A DNA stretch of 64,000 nt from Rhizobium binae. Its GTDB lineage: Bacteria > Pseudomonadota > Alphaproteobacteria > Rhizobiales > Rhizobiaceae. The notes below the pieces were generated by a model. That model was given only the letters and a program-made list of their open reading frames with translations, was not told the origin of the DNA and did no database searches. The stretch covers positions 2,545,001-2,609,000 of the forward strand of contig NZ_CP071604.1 in NCBI RefSeq assembly GCF_017357225.1. The letters run 5' to 3'. Both the position numbers and the translations under genes were made by a program. This document shows, piece after piece, positions 47,110-56,245 of the stretch (positions are counted from its first letter, which is position 1; each line of letters begins with the position of its first letter).

Positions 47110-47789
47110 TCAGCCCCTCCTCCGATCCCGCTGAACTGATCGCACATCTCGAAACGCTGCGCTCGGAGGAAAATGTTGCCGGGATGGCGCGCTTCGGTAT
47201 CGTCACCGGACGCGCTCTCGGCATTTCCAATCCGGATATCAGGGCGGTCGCCAGAGCGGCGAAGAGGGATCACCTTAGGGCAATGCAGCTCTGGCAAAGC
47301 GATATCCGCGAAGCCCGCCTGCTAGCCCTCTTCACGGCTGATCCGAAACGGCTGACAGCGCAAGAGGCCAGACGCTGGGCCAATGATTTCAACTCCTGGG
47401 AGATCGTCGACTGCGCCGCCGATCTCTTCGTCGAGGCCCGGCTGGACGAGCTCATACCGGAATTCGCCAACGACGAGCGTCAGTTCGTTCGCCGCGCCGC
47501 CTTCGCCATGATCGCCGGCGCCGCCGTCCATCGGAAGAAGGAGCCCGACACCACCATCCTCGCCTGGCTGCCGCTGATCGAGGCGCATTCCTGCGACTCA
47601 CGCAACTTCGTTCGGAAGGCCGTCAATTGGGCACTGCGCAACATCGGCAAACGCAATCGCGACTGCCATGGCCCGGCGCTGCGGCTGGCGAAGCTTCTGG
47701 CCGAAAGTTCGGATAAAACCGCCCGCTGGATCGGCAAGGATGCGGTCAGAGAGTTGAGTGGCGAAAAGCTGTTGGCACGGCTGAAATAA
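47106..47789 (+). CDS. AlkD-like DNA alkylation repair protein
   Basis: The 227-residue HEAT-like all-helical protein matches the AlkD glycosylase family (FGIVTGRALGISNPDIRAVARA, NDFNSWEIVDCAADLFVE, DSRNFVRKAVNWALRNIGKRN). AlkD removes N3- and N7-alkylated purines from DNA. It is coupled to the dehydrogenase gene (ATGA overlap). Confidence 0.9.
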   Translation: MISPSSDPAELIAHLETLRSEENVAGMARFGIVTGRALGISNPDIRAVARAAKRDHLRAMQLWQSDIREARLLALFTADPKRLTAQEARRWANDFNSWEIVDCAADLFVEARLDELIPEFANDERQFVRRAAFAMIAGAAVHRKKEPDTTILAWLPLIEAHSCDSRNFVRKAVNWALRNIGKRNRDCHGPALRLAKLLAESSDKTARWIGKDAVRELSGEKLLARLK

Positions 47790-47866
47790 CGCGAGCCTCA
47801 TCGAAAGCGTCGCAAGCCAATCTGAAAGATTGCGGTACGCTTTAGGGCGAGGCTTTCGCCCCACCG

Positions 47867-48190
47867 TCAATGATGCCTGGATTCTTCGACTAGAAAGTCG
47901 ATCAGCACTCTTACCACCGGGGTCGCACCCCTCGCCGTCGCGAAGACGATATAAAACCGGCTCTCCTCCGATTGCCGGTCCGGCAGCACCCGACCAGCCT
48001 GCCGGCTTGCAGATCCGCCTCGCAGGCGCTTTCGAACAGCAGCCCGAAGCCGAGTCCGGCTCGGGCCGCATCGAGAATGCCGGTCATGCTGCGGCAAGTC
48101 AGCCGCGGCTGATGCCGGATTACCCGCTTGTCGTTATTCGAATCGATGAGTTTCCAGGTATGGAATGTGCGTCGGTATGCCGACATGTTA
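47867..48190 (-). pseudogene. LysR-family regulator, truncated and frameshifted remnant
   Basis: The minus strand encodes the last third of a LysR ligand domain. One frame gives FHTWKLIDSN, then LDAARAGLGFGLLFESACEA and LQAGRLV (48165 to about 47992). The next frame continues with RVLPDRQSEESRFYIVFATA and ends VRVLIDFLVEESRHH. The switch at about 47992 is a one-base frameshift. The DNA-binding domain and most of the rest are missing; upstream lies porin terminator sequence. Confidence 0.75.
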
Positions 48191-48346
48191 TACGCAACAT
48201 GCCAGTTCGCCTCACCTAAATGGCGTTGGCCGAGACCGTCAGAAAAAGACAGGGAGCAAAAACGCTGCAAGGACGGTCCGGCAGGGAAGACCGGATCCGT
48301 CCCCGTAGCTGATCGGAGGTCACTCGGATCAGAAACCGATTTAAAC

Positions 48347-48370
48347 GCCCCCGGTCCGAAGACCGGGAGC
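48347..48370 (-). terminator. Intrinsic terminator of the porin gene
   Basis: On the minus strand GCTCCCGGTC and GACCGGGGGC form a 10-bp stem (one mismatch) closed by the stable loop TTCG, then GTTTAAA. It lies 13 bp after the porin stop codon. Confidence 0.75.
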
Positions 48371-48383
48371 ATCATTAGGCAGA

Positions 48384-49412
48384 TTAGAACGAACGCTGCA
48401 GACGGAAGTAGCCCGTCGTGGAGTCGTCGCCATCATCCGGATCGAGGTACTGAACCGAAGCCTTGGCGTAGAAGTTGTCGACGATCTGGTAATCGACCGT
48501 CAGACCGACCTTCCAGGCATCGCCGAGACCGTCGAAGTCATCCGGAACAGCCTTGCTGCCACCGAAGTAGTTGCCATAGTACTGAACAGCCGGGGTGATC
48601 TTCAGCTTGTCAGTTGCCTTGATGGCGTATTCGGCAGCGACAGCCCATTCAGCCGACGAGTAGTAGGAGTTCGGGCCGGAGGAGTATACGCCAGCGAGGC
48701 CGAGCGTGCCGGGGCCGATTTCAACAGTACCCATTGCGCGGATCGCGCCGTCTTCGTTGTCGAAGTCCCAGCCGCCGGTGACCTGGTAGCTGAAGGCACC
48801 AGCCGTGCCGCCGACGCCGAAGGCAACGCCAACGTTGTTCGGCTCTTCATCGGCCTTGAAAACGCCGTCTTCCAGTTCGTCGACGCTGAGGCCAGCGTAG
48901 AAGGTGCCGCTTTCATACTGATAACGGATGGAGTTGTGCAGCGTTACAACCGAACCGATGTCGTCGGTTTCGCCGGAGAGGCCATCGTCCCACCAGCTGT
49001 AGAAGAGACCGGCGCGGAAGCCCGCGACGTCGAGATAAGCGGAGTCGAGAATAGCTTCCTGATCGGTGGCATTGTCAGCATTGAACTGCATGACGATGAC
49101 GCCGGTCAGCGGACCATACTCGGTGTCGCTCTTGGCCGTGAACTGAACCTGACCGCGAGTTACTGCATCCCAATCAGAATCGTTGTCACCACCTGGCTGG
49201 TCGCCAACGTTGACCTGGAAACGGATGTAGCCTTCGATCTTGAGGCAGGTTTCGGTACCCGGGATGTAGAAGTAGCCGGTGCCGTAAGCGTCGCAGACGC
49301 GAACATATTCAACCGGTTCCGGCTCAGCAGCAACGATAGCGTCAGCTGCAAGAACCGGCGTCGATGCAGCAAACGCTGCTGCTGATGCGAGCAAAACCAT
49401 TCTGATGTTCAT
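48384..49412 (-). CDS. Alphaproteobacterial porin (RopA-like)
   Basis: The 342-residue protein has a Sec signal (1-22, cleavage after PVLA). It then has the conserved start of rhizobial porins (EYVRVCDAYGTGYFYIPGTETCLKIEGYIRF) and many amphipathic beta strands. It ends in the aromatic YFRLQRSF needed for outer-membrane insertion. Two cysteines near the mature N-terminus are typical. It forms a general diffusion pore. Codon use is strongly biased, as expected for a highly expressed gene. Confidence 0.93.
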   Translation of the reverse strand: MNIRMVLLASAAAFAASTPVLAADAIVAAEPEPVEYVRVCDAYGTGYFYIPGTETCLKIEGYIRFQVNVGDQPGGDNDSDWDAVTRGQVQFTAKSDTEYGPLTGVIVMQFNADNATDQEAILDSAYLDVAGFRAGLFYSWWDDGLSGETDDIGSVVTLHNSIRYQYESGTFYAGLSVDELEDGVFKADEEPNNVGVAFGVGGTAGAFSYQVTGGWDFDNEDGAIRAMGTVEIGPGTLGLAGVYSSGPNSYYSSAEWAVAAEYAIKATDKLKITPAVQYYGNYFGGSKAVPDDFDGLGDAWKVGLTVDYQIVDNFYAKASVQYLDPDDGDDSTTGYFRLQRSF

Positions 49413-50139
49413 TTACCAATCCATTCCTTTGTCGATCGGGGCTAGCTTCCAATCGGGTAGTCGATTTGAAGCCGGCCCAGTTTGAACAGCCATCTCGGCG
49501 TGCGGATCGATCGAACCGCCAAATCGTCATCCCATACCGGGCGCTATCAAGCAATTCTCGATATAGGCGGGAGGAGTCCGATCGGGCCACTTTCCCCGAA
49601 AGCGTGATTTTTATACAACAATTTCAAGCGGTTGCAGCAGAAAAACGCACAAAATGGCCCGGCGACGGAAGCCTCCATCGCAAGCCGCAAACGCTATATT
49701 CTTTCATCGAAATCCTCACCGTCGCCCGATCTTCGTCGGACATAATGGTGAAGCTCATAATACTCTACCGCCGGCCAATGAACACAAACAAGGTGGCGGC
49801 TTAGAACATAGTGTCCTGAATTCGATAGCAATGTGTCAAAACGATGACATGTTGCCCACTGGTTGCACGCACCATAGCCGCTTAATCGTTACCAGGCTAT
49901 ATATTTTTTCAGGATTTCGCCGCGATTCAAGCGCTTTTCCGCTATTTTTGAGACTTTTCCGCAGTCAGAACCCTCTCCCAGCCCTGCTGGCGGCCTCATT
50001 GCGGACATTCTCAGGAATAATGAGAATGCCGCTCGAAGCCCACTTCTTGAGGATGATACCCCTTGCGGTAGCAGACCATGCCTCGATATTTCGACTATTA
50101 ACCGCAGTTTGCAGGGGGTCGCAGAGCGCACCCTCGGAC
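49413..50139. other. Long gene-free interval upstream of the porin gene
   Basis: This 727-bp region is poorer in GC than its surroundings and holds no protein gene that could be supported; short frames on both strands lack ribosome sites and family features. It contains the porin promoter and a strong hairpin (50002-50033). Long untranslated leaders or a small RNA are possible. Confidence 0.5.
50002..50033. other. Hairpin with 12-bp stem in the porin/lrp interval
   Basis: GCGGACATTCTCA at 50002-50014 pairs with TGAGAATGCCGC at 50022-50033 with one bulged base and a 7-nt loop. No T-run follows on either strand, so it is more likely an RNA structure or operator than a terminator. It lies about 110 bp downstream of the lrp stop. 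Confidence 0.45.
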
Positions 50140-50634
50140 TCAGTCTTCGTTGGACTTGGCGTTCTCGAGAATCATGTAGTCCAGCGGCAGCTGCGTCGAA
50201 TACTTGATCTGCTCCATCGCAAAGGCGGAGGAGACGTCGCGAATCTCGATCTTTGCGATCATTCGCTTATAAAATGCGTCATAGGCGGCGATATCGGGGA
50301 CGACGACTCGTAGGAGATAATCGACATCACCGCTCATCCGGTAGAATTCGACCACTTCGGGGAATTCGGCGACCACCTCGGAAAAGCGGCGCAACCACTC
50401 GATCGAATGGGTAGCCGTGCGAATCGACACGAAAACGGTGACTTTGGTGTTGACCTTCTCGGGATCAAGGATGGCAACCCGGCGCTTGATGACGCCGTCT
50501 TCTTCCATTTTCTGGATGCGGCGCCAGCATGGCGTCGTCGACAGCCCCACTTTCTTGGCGAGGTCGGCAACGGCAAGGGTCGAATCTTCTTGCAGCAGAC
50601 GCAGTATTTTTCGGTCGAGGCGGTCCATGCGCAC
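50140..50634 (-). CDS. Lrp/AsnC-family transcriptional regulator
   Basis: The 164-residue protein has an N-terminal HTH (DLAKKVGLSTTPCWRRIQKMEE, about 24-45) and a C-terminal RAM ligand domain (VVEFYRMSGDVDYLLRVVVPDI). The likely start is GTG 50634, 5 bp after AAGGA; ATG 50628 is the alternative. The position suggests control of an amino-acid-related target not visible here. Confidence 0.92.
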   Translation of the reverse strand: MRMDRLDRKILRLLQEDSTLAVADLAKKVGLSTTPCWRRIQKMEEDGVIKRRVAILDPEKVNTKVTVFVSIRTATHSIEWLRRFSEVVAEFPEVVEFYRMSGDVDYLLRVVVPDIAAYDAFYKRMIAKIEIRDVSSAFAMEQIKYSTQLPLDYMILENAKSNED

Positions 50635-50697
50635 GTCAGTCCTTTCGAATTATTTTCTTTGTATAACTTGATTCCGCGCGACGAAAAGAATTTTGTT

Positions 50698-51330
50698 TCA
50701 AGAAAGCAGCATTTTCGTCCGCGCCCGCAAGACCGGAAGCAATTCTTCCTCGAACCAGGAATTGCGTTTCAGCCAGCCGCTGTTGCGCCAACTTGGGTGC
50801 GGCAGCGGCAGCACCGCCGGCGATCGCCCGGACATGAGGCTGTCGCGCCAGCCCCGCACCGTCTCGGTCATACCACCCCGCCCTCCGCCGGCCATATGCC
50901 AGGCCTGTGCATATTGACCGATGACCAGCACCAGTTCGATCTGCGGCATCGCCGAGAGTACTCTTTGCCGCCAGAACAGCGCACATTCTCGACGCGGCGG
51001 CAGATCCGCGCCTTCGTCGTCGTAGCCAGGAAAGCAGAACCCCATCGGCACGATGGCGAATCGGTCGCGGTCGTAAAAGCTTGCCCTGTCGACGCCGAGC
51101 CAGGATCGCAGCCGATCACCCGAGGCATCGTCGAATGGCAGGCCGCTCTCATGCACGCGAAGTCCGGGCGCTTGACCAGCGATGAGGATACGTGCGTTCG
51201 AAGAGATCACGGCCACCGGCCGCGGCTCGTGCGGCAACCGGTGCGCGGGCCCCTTTGCCGGCGCGTCGCGACAGATGCGGCAGGCGGCGATTTCACGCCG
51301 CAAGGTTTCCAGCTTGGTTTCGTCGGTCAT
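50698..51330 (-). CDS. Iron-sulfur uracil-DNA glycosylase family protein
   Basis: The 210-residue protein has family 4/5-like motifs: GQAPG at 52-56 as motif A, with E replaced by Q at the usual acidic position, and a HPSWRN motif B. Four cysteines, C17, C20, C99 and C116, show the spacing of a 4Fe-4S cluster. It excises uracil or a damaged base from DNA. GGGAG lies 7 bp before the ATG at 51330. It follows the nuclease gene by 4 bp. Confidence 0.88.
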   Translation of the reverse strand: MTDETKLETLRREIAACRICRDAPAKGPAHRLPHEPRPVAVISSNARILIAGQAPGLRVHESGLPFDDASGDRLRSWLGVDRASFYDRDRFAIVPMGFCFPGYDDEGADLPPRRECALFWRQRVLSAMPQIELVLVIGQYAQAWHMAGGGRGGMTETVRGWRDSLMSGRSPAVLPLPHPSWRNSGWLKRNSWFEEELLPVLRARTKMLLS

Positions 51331-51334
51331 CGCT

Positions 51335-51892
51335 TTACTCCCACCCGATGATCCGCCCGATGAAGCGCAGCGCCTGGTCGAAACCGGAATTCTGGCGAGC
51401 ATGGTCGCGCACATCGCGCGGCCGCTCGAAACGACCAGCCCACATCCCCGCTTTCGCATCCCTCGCTTCGGCCTCCTCCTTGCCGTAGCCGCCATAGGAG
51501 ATGGCCATACCCCGCCGCACCATGGCGGCGTTTATGTCTCCGCCTGCCCCATTGCGGCAGACGACGAGCAACCTGTCATAGCGGTCGCGCTGGCTGCCCT
51601 GGCAAAGCGTTCCCGATGCCAGCACCATCTCCTGCAGCGCCTGGCGCGCGGCGCGCCCGCAAGCCCAGACCGTTCCCGCCCGCTCGCAGCTCTGATTGAG
51701 CTCCGGTGCATCGATGCCTTCGAGGCGGAAGCGCTCCCGCCCCAAAGACAAACTGTCGCCATCGGCGGCAAGAAAGGCGCCCGCATGCTTGATGGCTGCA
51801 GTATCGTTGACCTTGGCGGCGATCAGCGCCAGGAGCGCCAGCAGGGCAAAAGCGGTGACGCCGTCACGAATCAGGCGCAGGCCCCGTGTCAC
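51335..51892 (-). CDS. Thermonuclease-like (SNc-domain) protein with membrane anchor
   Basis: The 185-residue protein has an N-terminal hydrophobic anchor (about 9-26). A staphylococcal-nuclease fold follows, with FRLEGIDAPELNQ (metal and catalytic Asp/Glu) and RDRYDRLLVVC (catalytic Arg). It probably acts at the membrane or in the periplasm. It is upstream of the uracil-DNA glycosylase gene in the same operon. Confidence 0.88.
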   Translation of the reverse strand: MTRGLRLIRDGVTAFALLALLALIAAKVNDTAAIKHAGAFLAADGDSLSLGRERFRLEGIDAPELNQSCERAGTVWACGRAARQALQEMVLASGTLCQGSQRDRYDRLLVVCRNGAGGDINAAMVRRGMAISYGGYGKEEAEARDAKAGMWAGRFERPRDVRDHARQNSGFDQALRFIGRIIGWE

Positions 51893-51998
51893 GCTTTCGC
51901 CTCCTTAAAAAACAAATCCTTGGCAAAGATGGCAAACATCTTCTTAAGAATTGCCGGTTAAGCTCTTATCCACCCTGGGATGAAGTTTCAACGTGCAC

Positions 51999-53534
51999 AT
52001 GAGTACCGGCGCAAGCACATCGACCGACAAGATTATCGTCGACAGGTCGCGCAGCCACCGCAACAAGGCCGTCTCCAAGGCCGTGCGGCAGACGCGCGAA
52101 CGTCTTCAGTCCGGCCACGCGTCCAATTCCTCCTTCGACCGTGACATACTCAAGATGTACATAGCATCGATGCTGCAGGGCGCGACGATCATGCCGCTCT
52201 TTGTCGTCATCATCACCGCCCTCGGCGTCTACTTCACCCAAGATACGCGCTTGCTCTTCTGGGCGCTGCTGACGCTCACCTGCCAAACCGGCAATATTCT
52301 GCTCGTGCGGCGCGCGCGCCACCAGGAAATCACCTCCGAGAGCGCCCGCAAATGGCGCCGTCTGCTGCTGCTCGGCCAATTCCTGGTTGGCTGCTGCTGG
52401 GCCGTCTTCGCACTGCAGGGCTGCGACACCTGCGAGCCGTCGAGCTTCATTCTATATAAGGGCGCAACATTGCTGATCGCGCTCTCCGTCACGGCGATGT
52501 CGAATTTCATGCTGACGCCTGCCGTGCTGGTCGCCTTCGCACCGGCGGTCCTGGCGCTTGGCGCCAAGAGCGGCCTGTCGCGCGATCTCCTCGAAATCAG
52601 CCTGACCGGGCTGTTCACGACCACCTTGGTCTTCTTCAACTATATCAGCGACCGGCTGTTCAAATCGAACCTCAGGATCCTCTCCTATCAGTCGGAAAAA
52701 GACGACCTGATCGCCGAGCTGGAAGTGGCGAAATCGATGTCTGACGAGGCGCGTCGCCGCGCCGAAGAGGCGAACCTCGCCAAGTCCCGTTTCCTTGCCT
52801 CCATGTCGCATGAGCTCAGGACGCCGCTCAACGCCATCCTCGGCTTCTCCGAAGTGATGTCGGCCGAAGTCATGGGACCGCTCGCCAATCCGACCTACAA
52901 GGAATATGCCGGCGATATACATCGCTCGGGTCAGCATCTGCTCGATCTCATCAACGAAATCCTCGACCTGTCGCGCATCGAGGCCGGCAAATACGAGCTG
53001 AGCGAAGAGGCGATCTCTCTTCTTGATATCACCGAGGATTGCATCGGCATGGTCCAGCTGCGCGCCAGGGCCAAGAATATTGCCATTTCGGATCAGTTCG
53101 AGCGGCAGTTGCCGGCCATCTGGGCTGACGAGAAGTCGATGCGCCAGGTGGTGCTCAATCTCCTCTCCAATGCCGTCAAATTCACACCGCAGGGCGGCGA
53201 GATCCACGTCAAGGTCGGCTGGACGGCCGGCGGCGGCCAATACATCTCGATCAAGGACAATGGTCCTGGCATTCCCGAAGAAGAGATTCCCGTCGTCCTT
53301 TCGGCTTTCGGCCAAGGCTCGATCGCCATCAAAAGCGCCGAACAGGGCACCGGCCTCGGCCTGCCGATCGTCCAAGCGATCCTTGCCAAGCACGACGGAC
53401 AGTTCCTCTTGAAATCGAAGCTGCGCGAGGGCACCGAGGTCATCGCCATCCTGCCCGCCAAGCGCGTGCTCCAGAGCCTGCCGGCTGTCGAAGAGGCTCA
53501 GGCCGTCGCCCGCAAGCGCAAGAGCTTTGCCTGA
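51999..53534 (+). CDS. Membrane sensor histidine kinase (PdhS/DivJ/PleC-like core)
   Basis: The 511-residue protein has four to six membrane segments (about 58-215) with little periplasmic loop, then a coiled coil. The kinase core has H271 in FLASMSHELRTPLNAILGFSE, N box NLLSNAVKF, DNGPGIP and GTGLGLPI. The H-box is the PleC/DivJ type that regulates cell-cycle response regulators in alphaproteobacteria. Start ATG 51999 or GTG 51993; the ribosome site is weak. Confidence 0.9.
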   Translation: MSTGASTSTDKIIVDRSRSHRNKAVSKAVRQTRERLQSGHASNSSFDRDILKMYIASMLQGATIMPLFVVIITALGVYFTQDTRLLFWALLTLTCQTGNILLVRRARHQEITSESARKWRRLLLLGQFLVGCCWAVFALQGCDTCEPSSFILYKGATLLIALSVTAMSNFMLTPAVLVAFAPAVLALGAKSGLSRDLLEISLTGLFTTTLVFFNYISDRLFKSNLRILSYQSEKDDLIAELEVAKSMSDEARRRAEEANLAKSRFLASMSHELRTPLNAILGFSEVMSAEVMGPLANPTYKEYAGDIHRSGQHLLDLINEILDLSRIEAGKYELSEEAISLLDITEDCIGMVQLRARAKNIAISDQFERQLPAIWADEKSMRQVVLNLLSNAVKFTPQGGEIHVKVGWTAGGGQYISIKDNGPGIPEEEIPVVLSAFGQGSIAIKSAEQGTGLGLPIVQAILAKHDGQFLLKSKLREGTEVIAILPAKRVLQSLPAVEEAQAVARKRKSFA

Positions 53535-53535
53535 T

Positions 53536-53919
53536 TCAACCAAAAAACAGGTGTTTGCCGAGAACGAAGCCGAGATAGAGACAGCAAGCGGCGATCATGC
53601 AGGTCACCGCAAAGGAACCGAGATCCTTGGCATGTTTGCCGACGATCGAAATCTCCGGCGAGATTCGGTCGATCACCTCTTCGACGGCGGTATTCATCGC
53701 CTCCATCGAAAAGAGCCCGAGAAACAGCAGAACGGCGACGACGATCTCGCCGGCCGTCGCGCCCACCAGCGCCAGCGCCGCGATCGAAAGGACGAAGAAA
53801 CCAAGTTCCTGGCGGAAGGCCGCCTCTTTCAGCACACGCATAAAGCCCGCCCAGGAATAGCTGGCGGCGGCGATGAAATGCCGAAATCCGGTCTCTTTCG
53901 TCACCGCAGGCTTCGTCAC
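53536..53919 (-). CDS. dgkA: Diacylglycerol kinase
   Basis: The 127-residue protein has three membrane helices and the DgkA signature SMEAMNTAVEEVIDRIS around residue 75. It phosphorylates diacylglycerol for lipid recycling, for example after glucan modification. The GTG at 53919 follows GGAGAGGG; the frame extends upstream without a family match. It ends one base from the convergent kinase stop. Confidence 0.92.
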   Translation of the reverse strand: MTKPAVTKETGFRHFIAAASYSWAGFMRVLKEAAFRQELGFFVLSIAALALVGATAGEIVVAVLLFLGLFSMEAMNTAVEEVIDRISPEISIVGKHAKDLGSFAVTCMIAACCLYLGFVLGKHLFFG

Positions 53920-54061
53920 GACGCCCTCTCCTCTTCCCGTTGCGCCACGGACCCGGGAAAGGTTTCGCCATCTCCCCTTTGGTGAGCCAATAGGCAAATA
54001 GCGAATCCGCCTGAGCGGCGCAAGCGAACCGGAGCCCGCATCGCCGATGCCGGCCGCGGCC

Positions 54062-55078
54062 TCAATGTTTGCCGCTTACACCCGCCTGCGCAAAGGTTGC
54101 CATGCCGGAATGGCAGGCGGCAGCCGCCTTGACGATGCCGGCGGCCAGCGCCGCCCCGGTGCCTTCGCCGAGCCGCATGCCGAGCGCCAGAAGCGGCGTC
54201 TTGCCAAGCATCTCGATCGACCGCAGATGCCCCGGTTCGGCAGAGACATGGCCGATCAGGCAATGATCGAGGGCGGTAGGATTTGCGGCTTTCAGGATCG
54301 CAGCCGCGGCGGTCGCGACATAACCGTCGATCAGCACCGGAATGCGCTCCATGCGGGCGGCAAGAATGGCGCCGGCCATCGCCGCAATCTCGCGCCCGCC
54401 GAGCCGCCGCATGATCTCGAGCGGATCGTCGAGATGGTCGCTATGCAGCGCCACTGCCTTTTCTACCGCCGCGATCTTGCGCTCCAGCATATCGCCTTCG
54501 GAGCCGGTGCCGGGCCCCACCCAGTCGCGCGCCGAACCGCCATAGAGGGCATAGTTGATCGCAGCCGCAATCGTCGTATTGCCGATGCCCATCTCGCCGA
54601 TGCAGAGCAGATCGGTGCCGCCGGCGATCGCCTCCATGCCGAAAGCCATGGTCGCGGCGCAGTCGCGCTCGGAAAGCGCCGCTTCCTCGGTGATATCGCC
54701 TGTGGGATAATCGAGCGCCAGATCGAAGACTTTCAGCCCGAGATCGTGGGCGACGCAAATCTGGTTGATCGCCGCACCGCCGGCTGCGAAATTCTCGACC
54801 ATCTGCTGCGTTACGGCTGGCGGAAAAGGTGTGATCCCGTGTCTGGTGACGCCGTGATTGCCGGCGAAGATCGCCACCAGCGGCCGGTTGACGGCGGGTG
54901 GGCGGCCCGTCCAGGCCGCGAGCCAGAAGGCGATTTCTTCGAGCCGTCCGAGCGCACCCGGCGGCTTGGTCAGCTGCGCGTCGCGTTCGCGTGCGGCCAC
55001 CAGCGCGCGGGCATCCGGCCCCGGCAGGTCGCGGAGCAGGGTACGGAAATCGTCGAACGGCAGGCCTGAAACGCTCAT
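54062..55078 (-). CDS. cobT: Nicotinate-nucleotide-dimethylbenzimidazole phosphoribosyltransferase
   Basis: The 338-residue protein has the CobT core: [30 protein letters not shown], and the catalytic glutamate E305 in LGEGTGAAL. It activates dimethylbenzimidazole as alpha-ribazole phosphate for the lower loop of cobalamin (CobU in the Pseudomonas naming). It is divergent from cobS. Confidence 0.96.
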   Translation of the reverse strand: MSVSGLPFDDFRTLLRDLPGPDARALVAARERDAQLTKPPGALGRLEEIAFWLAAWTGRPPAVNRPLVAIFAGNHGVTRHGITPFPPAVTQQMVENFAAGGAAINQICVAHDLGLKVFDLALDYPTGDITEEAALSERDCAATMAFGMEAIAGGTDLLCIGEMGIGNTTIAAAINYALYGGSARDWVGPGTGSEGDMLERKIAAVEKAVALHSDHLDDPLEIMRRLGGREIAAMAGAILAARMERIPVLIDGYVATAAAAILKAANPTALDHCLIGHVSAEPGHLRSIEMLGKTPLLALGMRLGEGTGAALAAGIVKAAAACHSGMATFAQAGVSGKH

Positions 55079-55231
55079 CTGTGCGGTGTTCCTATGAATC
55101 GGCTATTCTTGTATTTTCCACGCAAATCAGCTTCTTTGCGGTGGCTCTCTCTTAAAGCCGGCGAACGAAGCGAACAACACCAAAAGCGCCGCCGCGACCA
55201 TAAGTCGGGACCTCCGGCAGAACGAAACAGA

Positions 55232-56014
55232 ATGAAGATCAAGGACTATGCGGTCGATACCGCCCGCGCCGTCGCCTTCCTCAGCCGCCTTCCCATGCCG
55301 CCAGCGCTGTTCAACGGCTATGACGGCAGGCTCGGCCGCCTGGTGCGCGCCTTTCCCTTTGCCGGCCTTCTCATCGGCTTTGTCCCAGCCCTCGCCCTCC
55401 TCCTTGTTCTCGGCCTACGCGCCGATCCATTGGTCGCCGCACTGATCGCACTTGCCGTCCAGGCTCTTGTCACCGGCGCGCTGCACGAAGATGGTTTGGC
55501 CGATACGGCCGACGGCATCGGCGGCGGCAAGAGCCGCGAGCAGAGCCTCATCATCATGAAGGACAGCCGGATCGGCACCTATGGCGCCATCGCACTCATT
55601 TTCTCCTTCGCGATCCGCGCAGCAGCGCTTGCCGCCATTGTCCGCCATTCCCCGCCCCTCGCAGCAGTCCTTGCCATTCCCGCCGTCGCGGCGCTGAGCC
55701 GCGGCGCGATCGCCTGGCATTGGCAGCGGCTGCCGCCGGCAAAGGCCGATGGCGTGGCCGCCTCGACCGGTCAGCCGGATGAGGCGACGATGCATTTTGC
55801 GCTCGTCGCAGCCGGTCTCCTCGCAGCACTTCTGCTCTGGCCGGCCTTCGGCCTGTGGCCGCTCGTCGCCAGCCTCCTCGCCGCTGGCGGCGCAGGATTT
55901 GCCTGCACCGCCTTCATCCGCCGCCGGCTTGCCGGCCACACCGGCGACACGCTGGGGGCGACACAGCAGATTTGCGAAATCGCCACTTTATGCGCCCTTG
56001 CCACTGCTCTTTGA
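55232..56014 (+). CDS. cobS: Adenosylcobinamide-GDP ribazoletransferase (cobalamin synthase)
   Basis: The 260-residue membrane protein has the CobS/CobV motifs [30 protein letters not shown] and [11 protein letters not shown]. It joins alpha-ribazole to adenosylcobinamide-GDP. The ATG at 55232 begins the conserved domain; the ribosome site is weak. The DUF1289 gene follows after 18 bp. It completes the lower-loop steps with cobT. Confidence 0.95.
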   Translation: MKIKDYAVDTARAVAFLSRLPMPPALFNGYDGRLGRLVRAFPFAGLLIGFVPALALLLVLGLRADPLVAALIALAVQALVTGALHEDGLADTADGIGGGKSREQSLIIMKDSRIGTYGAIALIFSFAIRAAALAAIVRHSPPLAAVLAIPAVAALSRGAIAWHWQRLPPAKADGVAASTGQPDEATMHFALVAAGLLAALLLWPAFGLWPLVASLLAAGGAGFACTAFIRRRLAGHTGDTLGATQQICEIATLCALATAL

Positions 56015-56032
56015 AATTCCGATATATCCTCC

Positions 56033-56245
56033 ATGCAAACACCCTGCATTCACGTCTGCTCCATGGTTTCAGCCACCGGTTTCTGCGCCGGATGCGGCCG
56101 CACTCTTGAGGAAATCGGTGGCTGGATGAACTATACCGAGGCCGAGCGCGGCGGGATCATGGCGCTGCTGCCGGCGAGGCTCGCAGCCGCTGCCACGGGG
56201 AGCCACATGGAAACAAGCCTCGCCGCGCAGCCGGAGCGGCCCTGA
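56033..56245 (+). CDS. DUF1289 small zinc-binding-like protein
   Basis: The 70-residue protein has the conserved Cys pattern TPCIHVCSM...GFCAGCGRTLEEIGGW (four Cys), likely a metal site. Function unknown. Its TGA overlaps the ATG of the aspartic protease gene. Confidence 0.85.
   Translation: MQTPCIHVCSMVSATGFCAGCGRTLEEIGGWMNYTEAERGGIMALLPARLAAAATGSHMETSLAAQPERP

Noticed and set aside
55079..55231. Cobalamin riboswitch upstream of cobS
   Set aside because: The 153-bp interval lacks the conserved B12-box and is too short for the full element.
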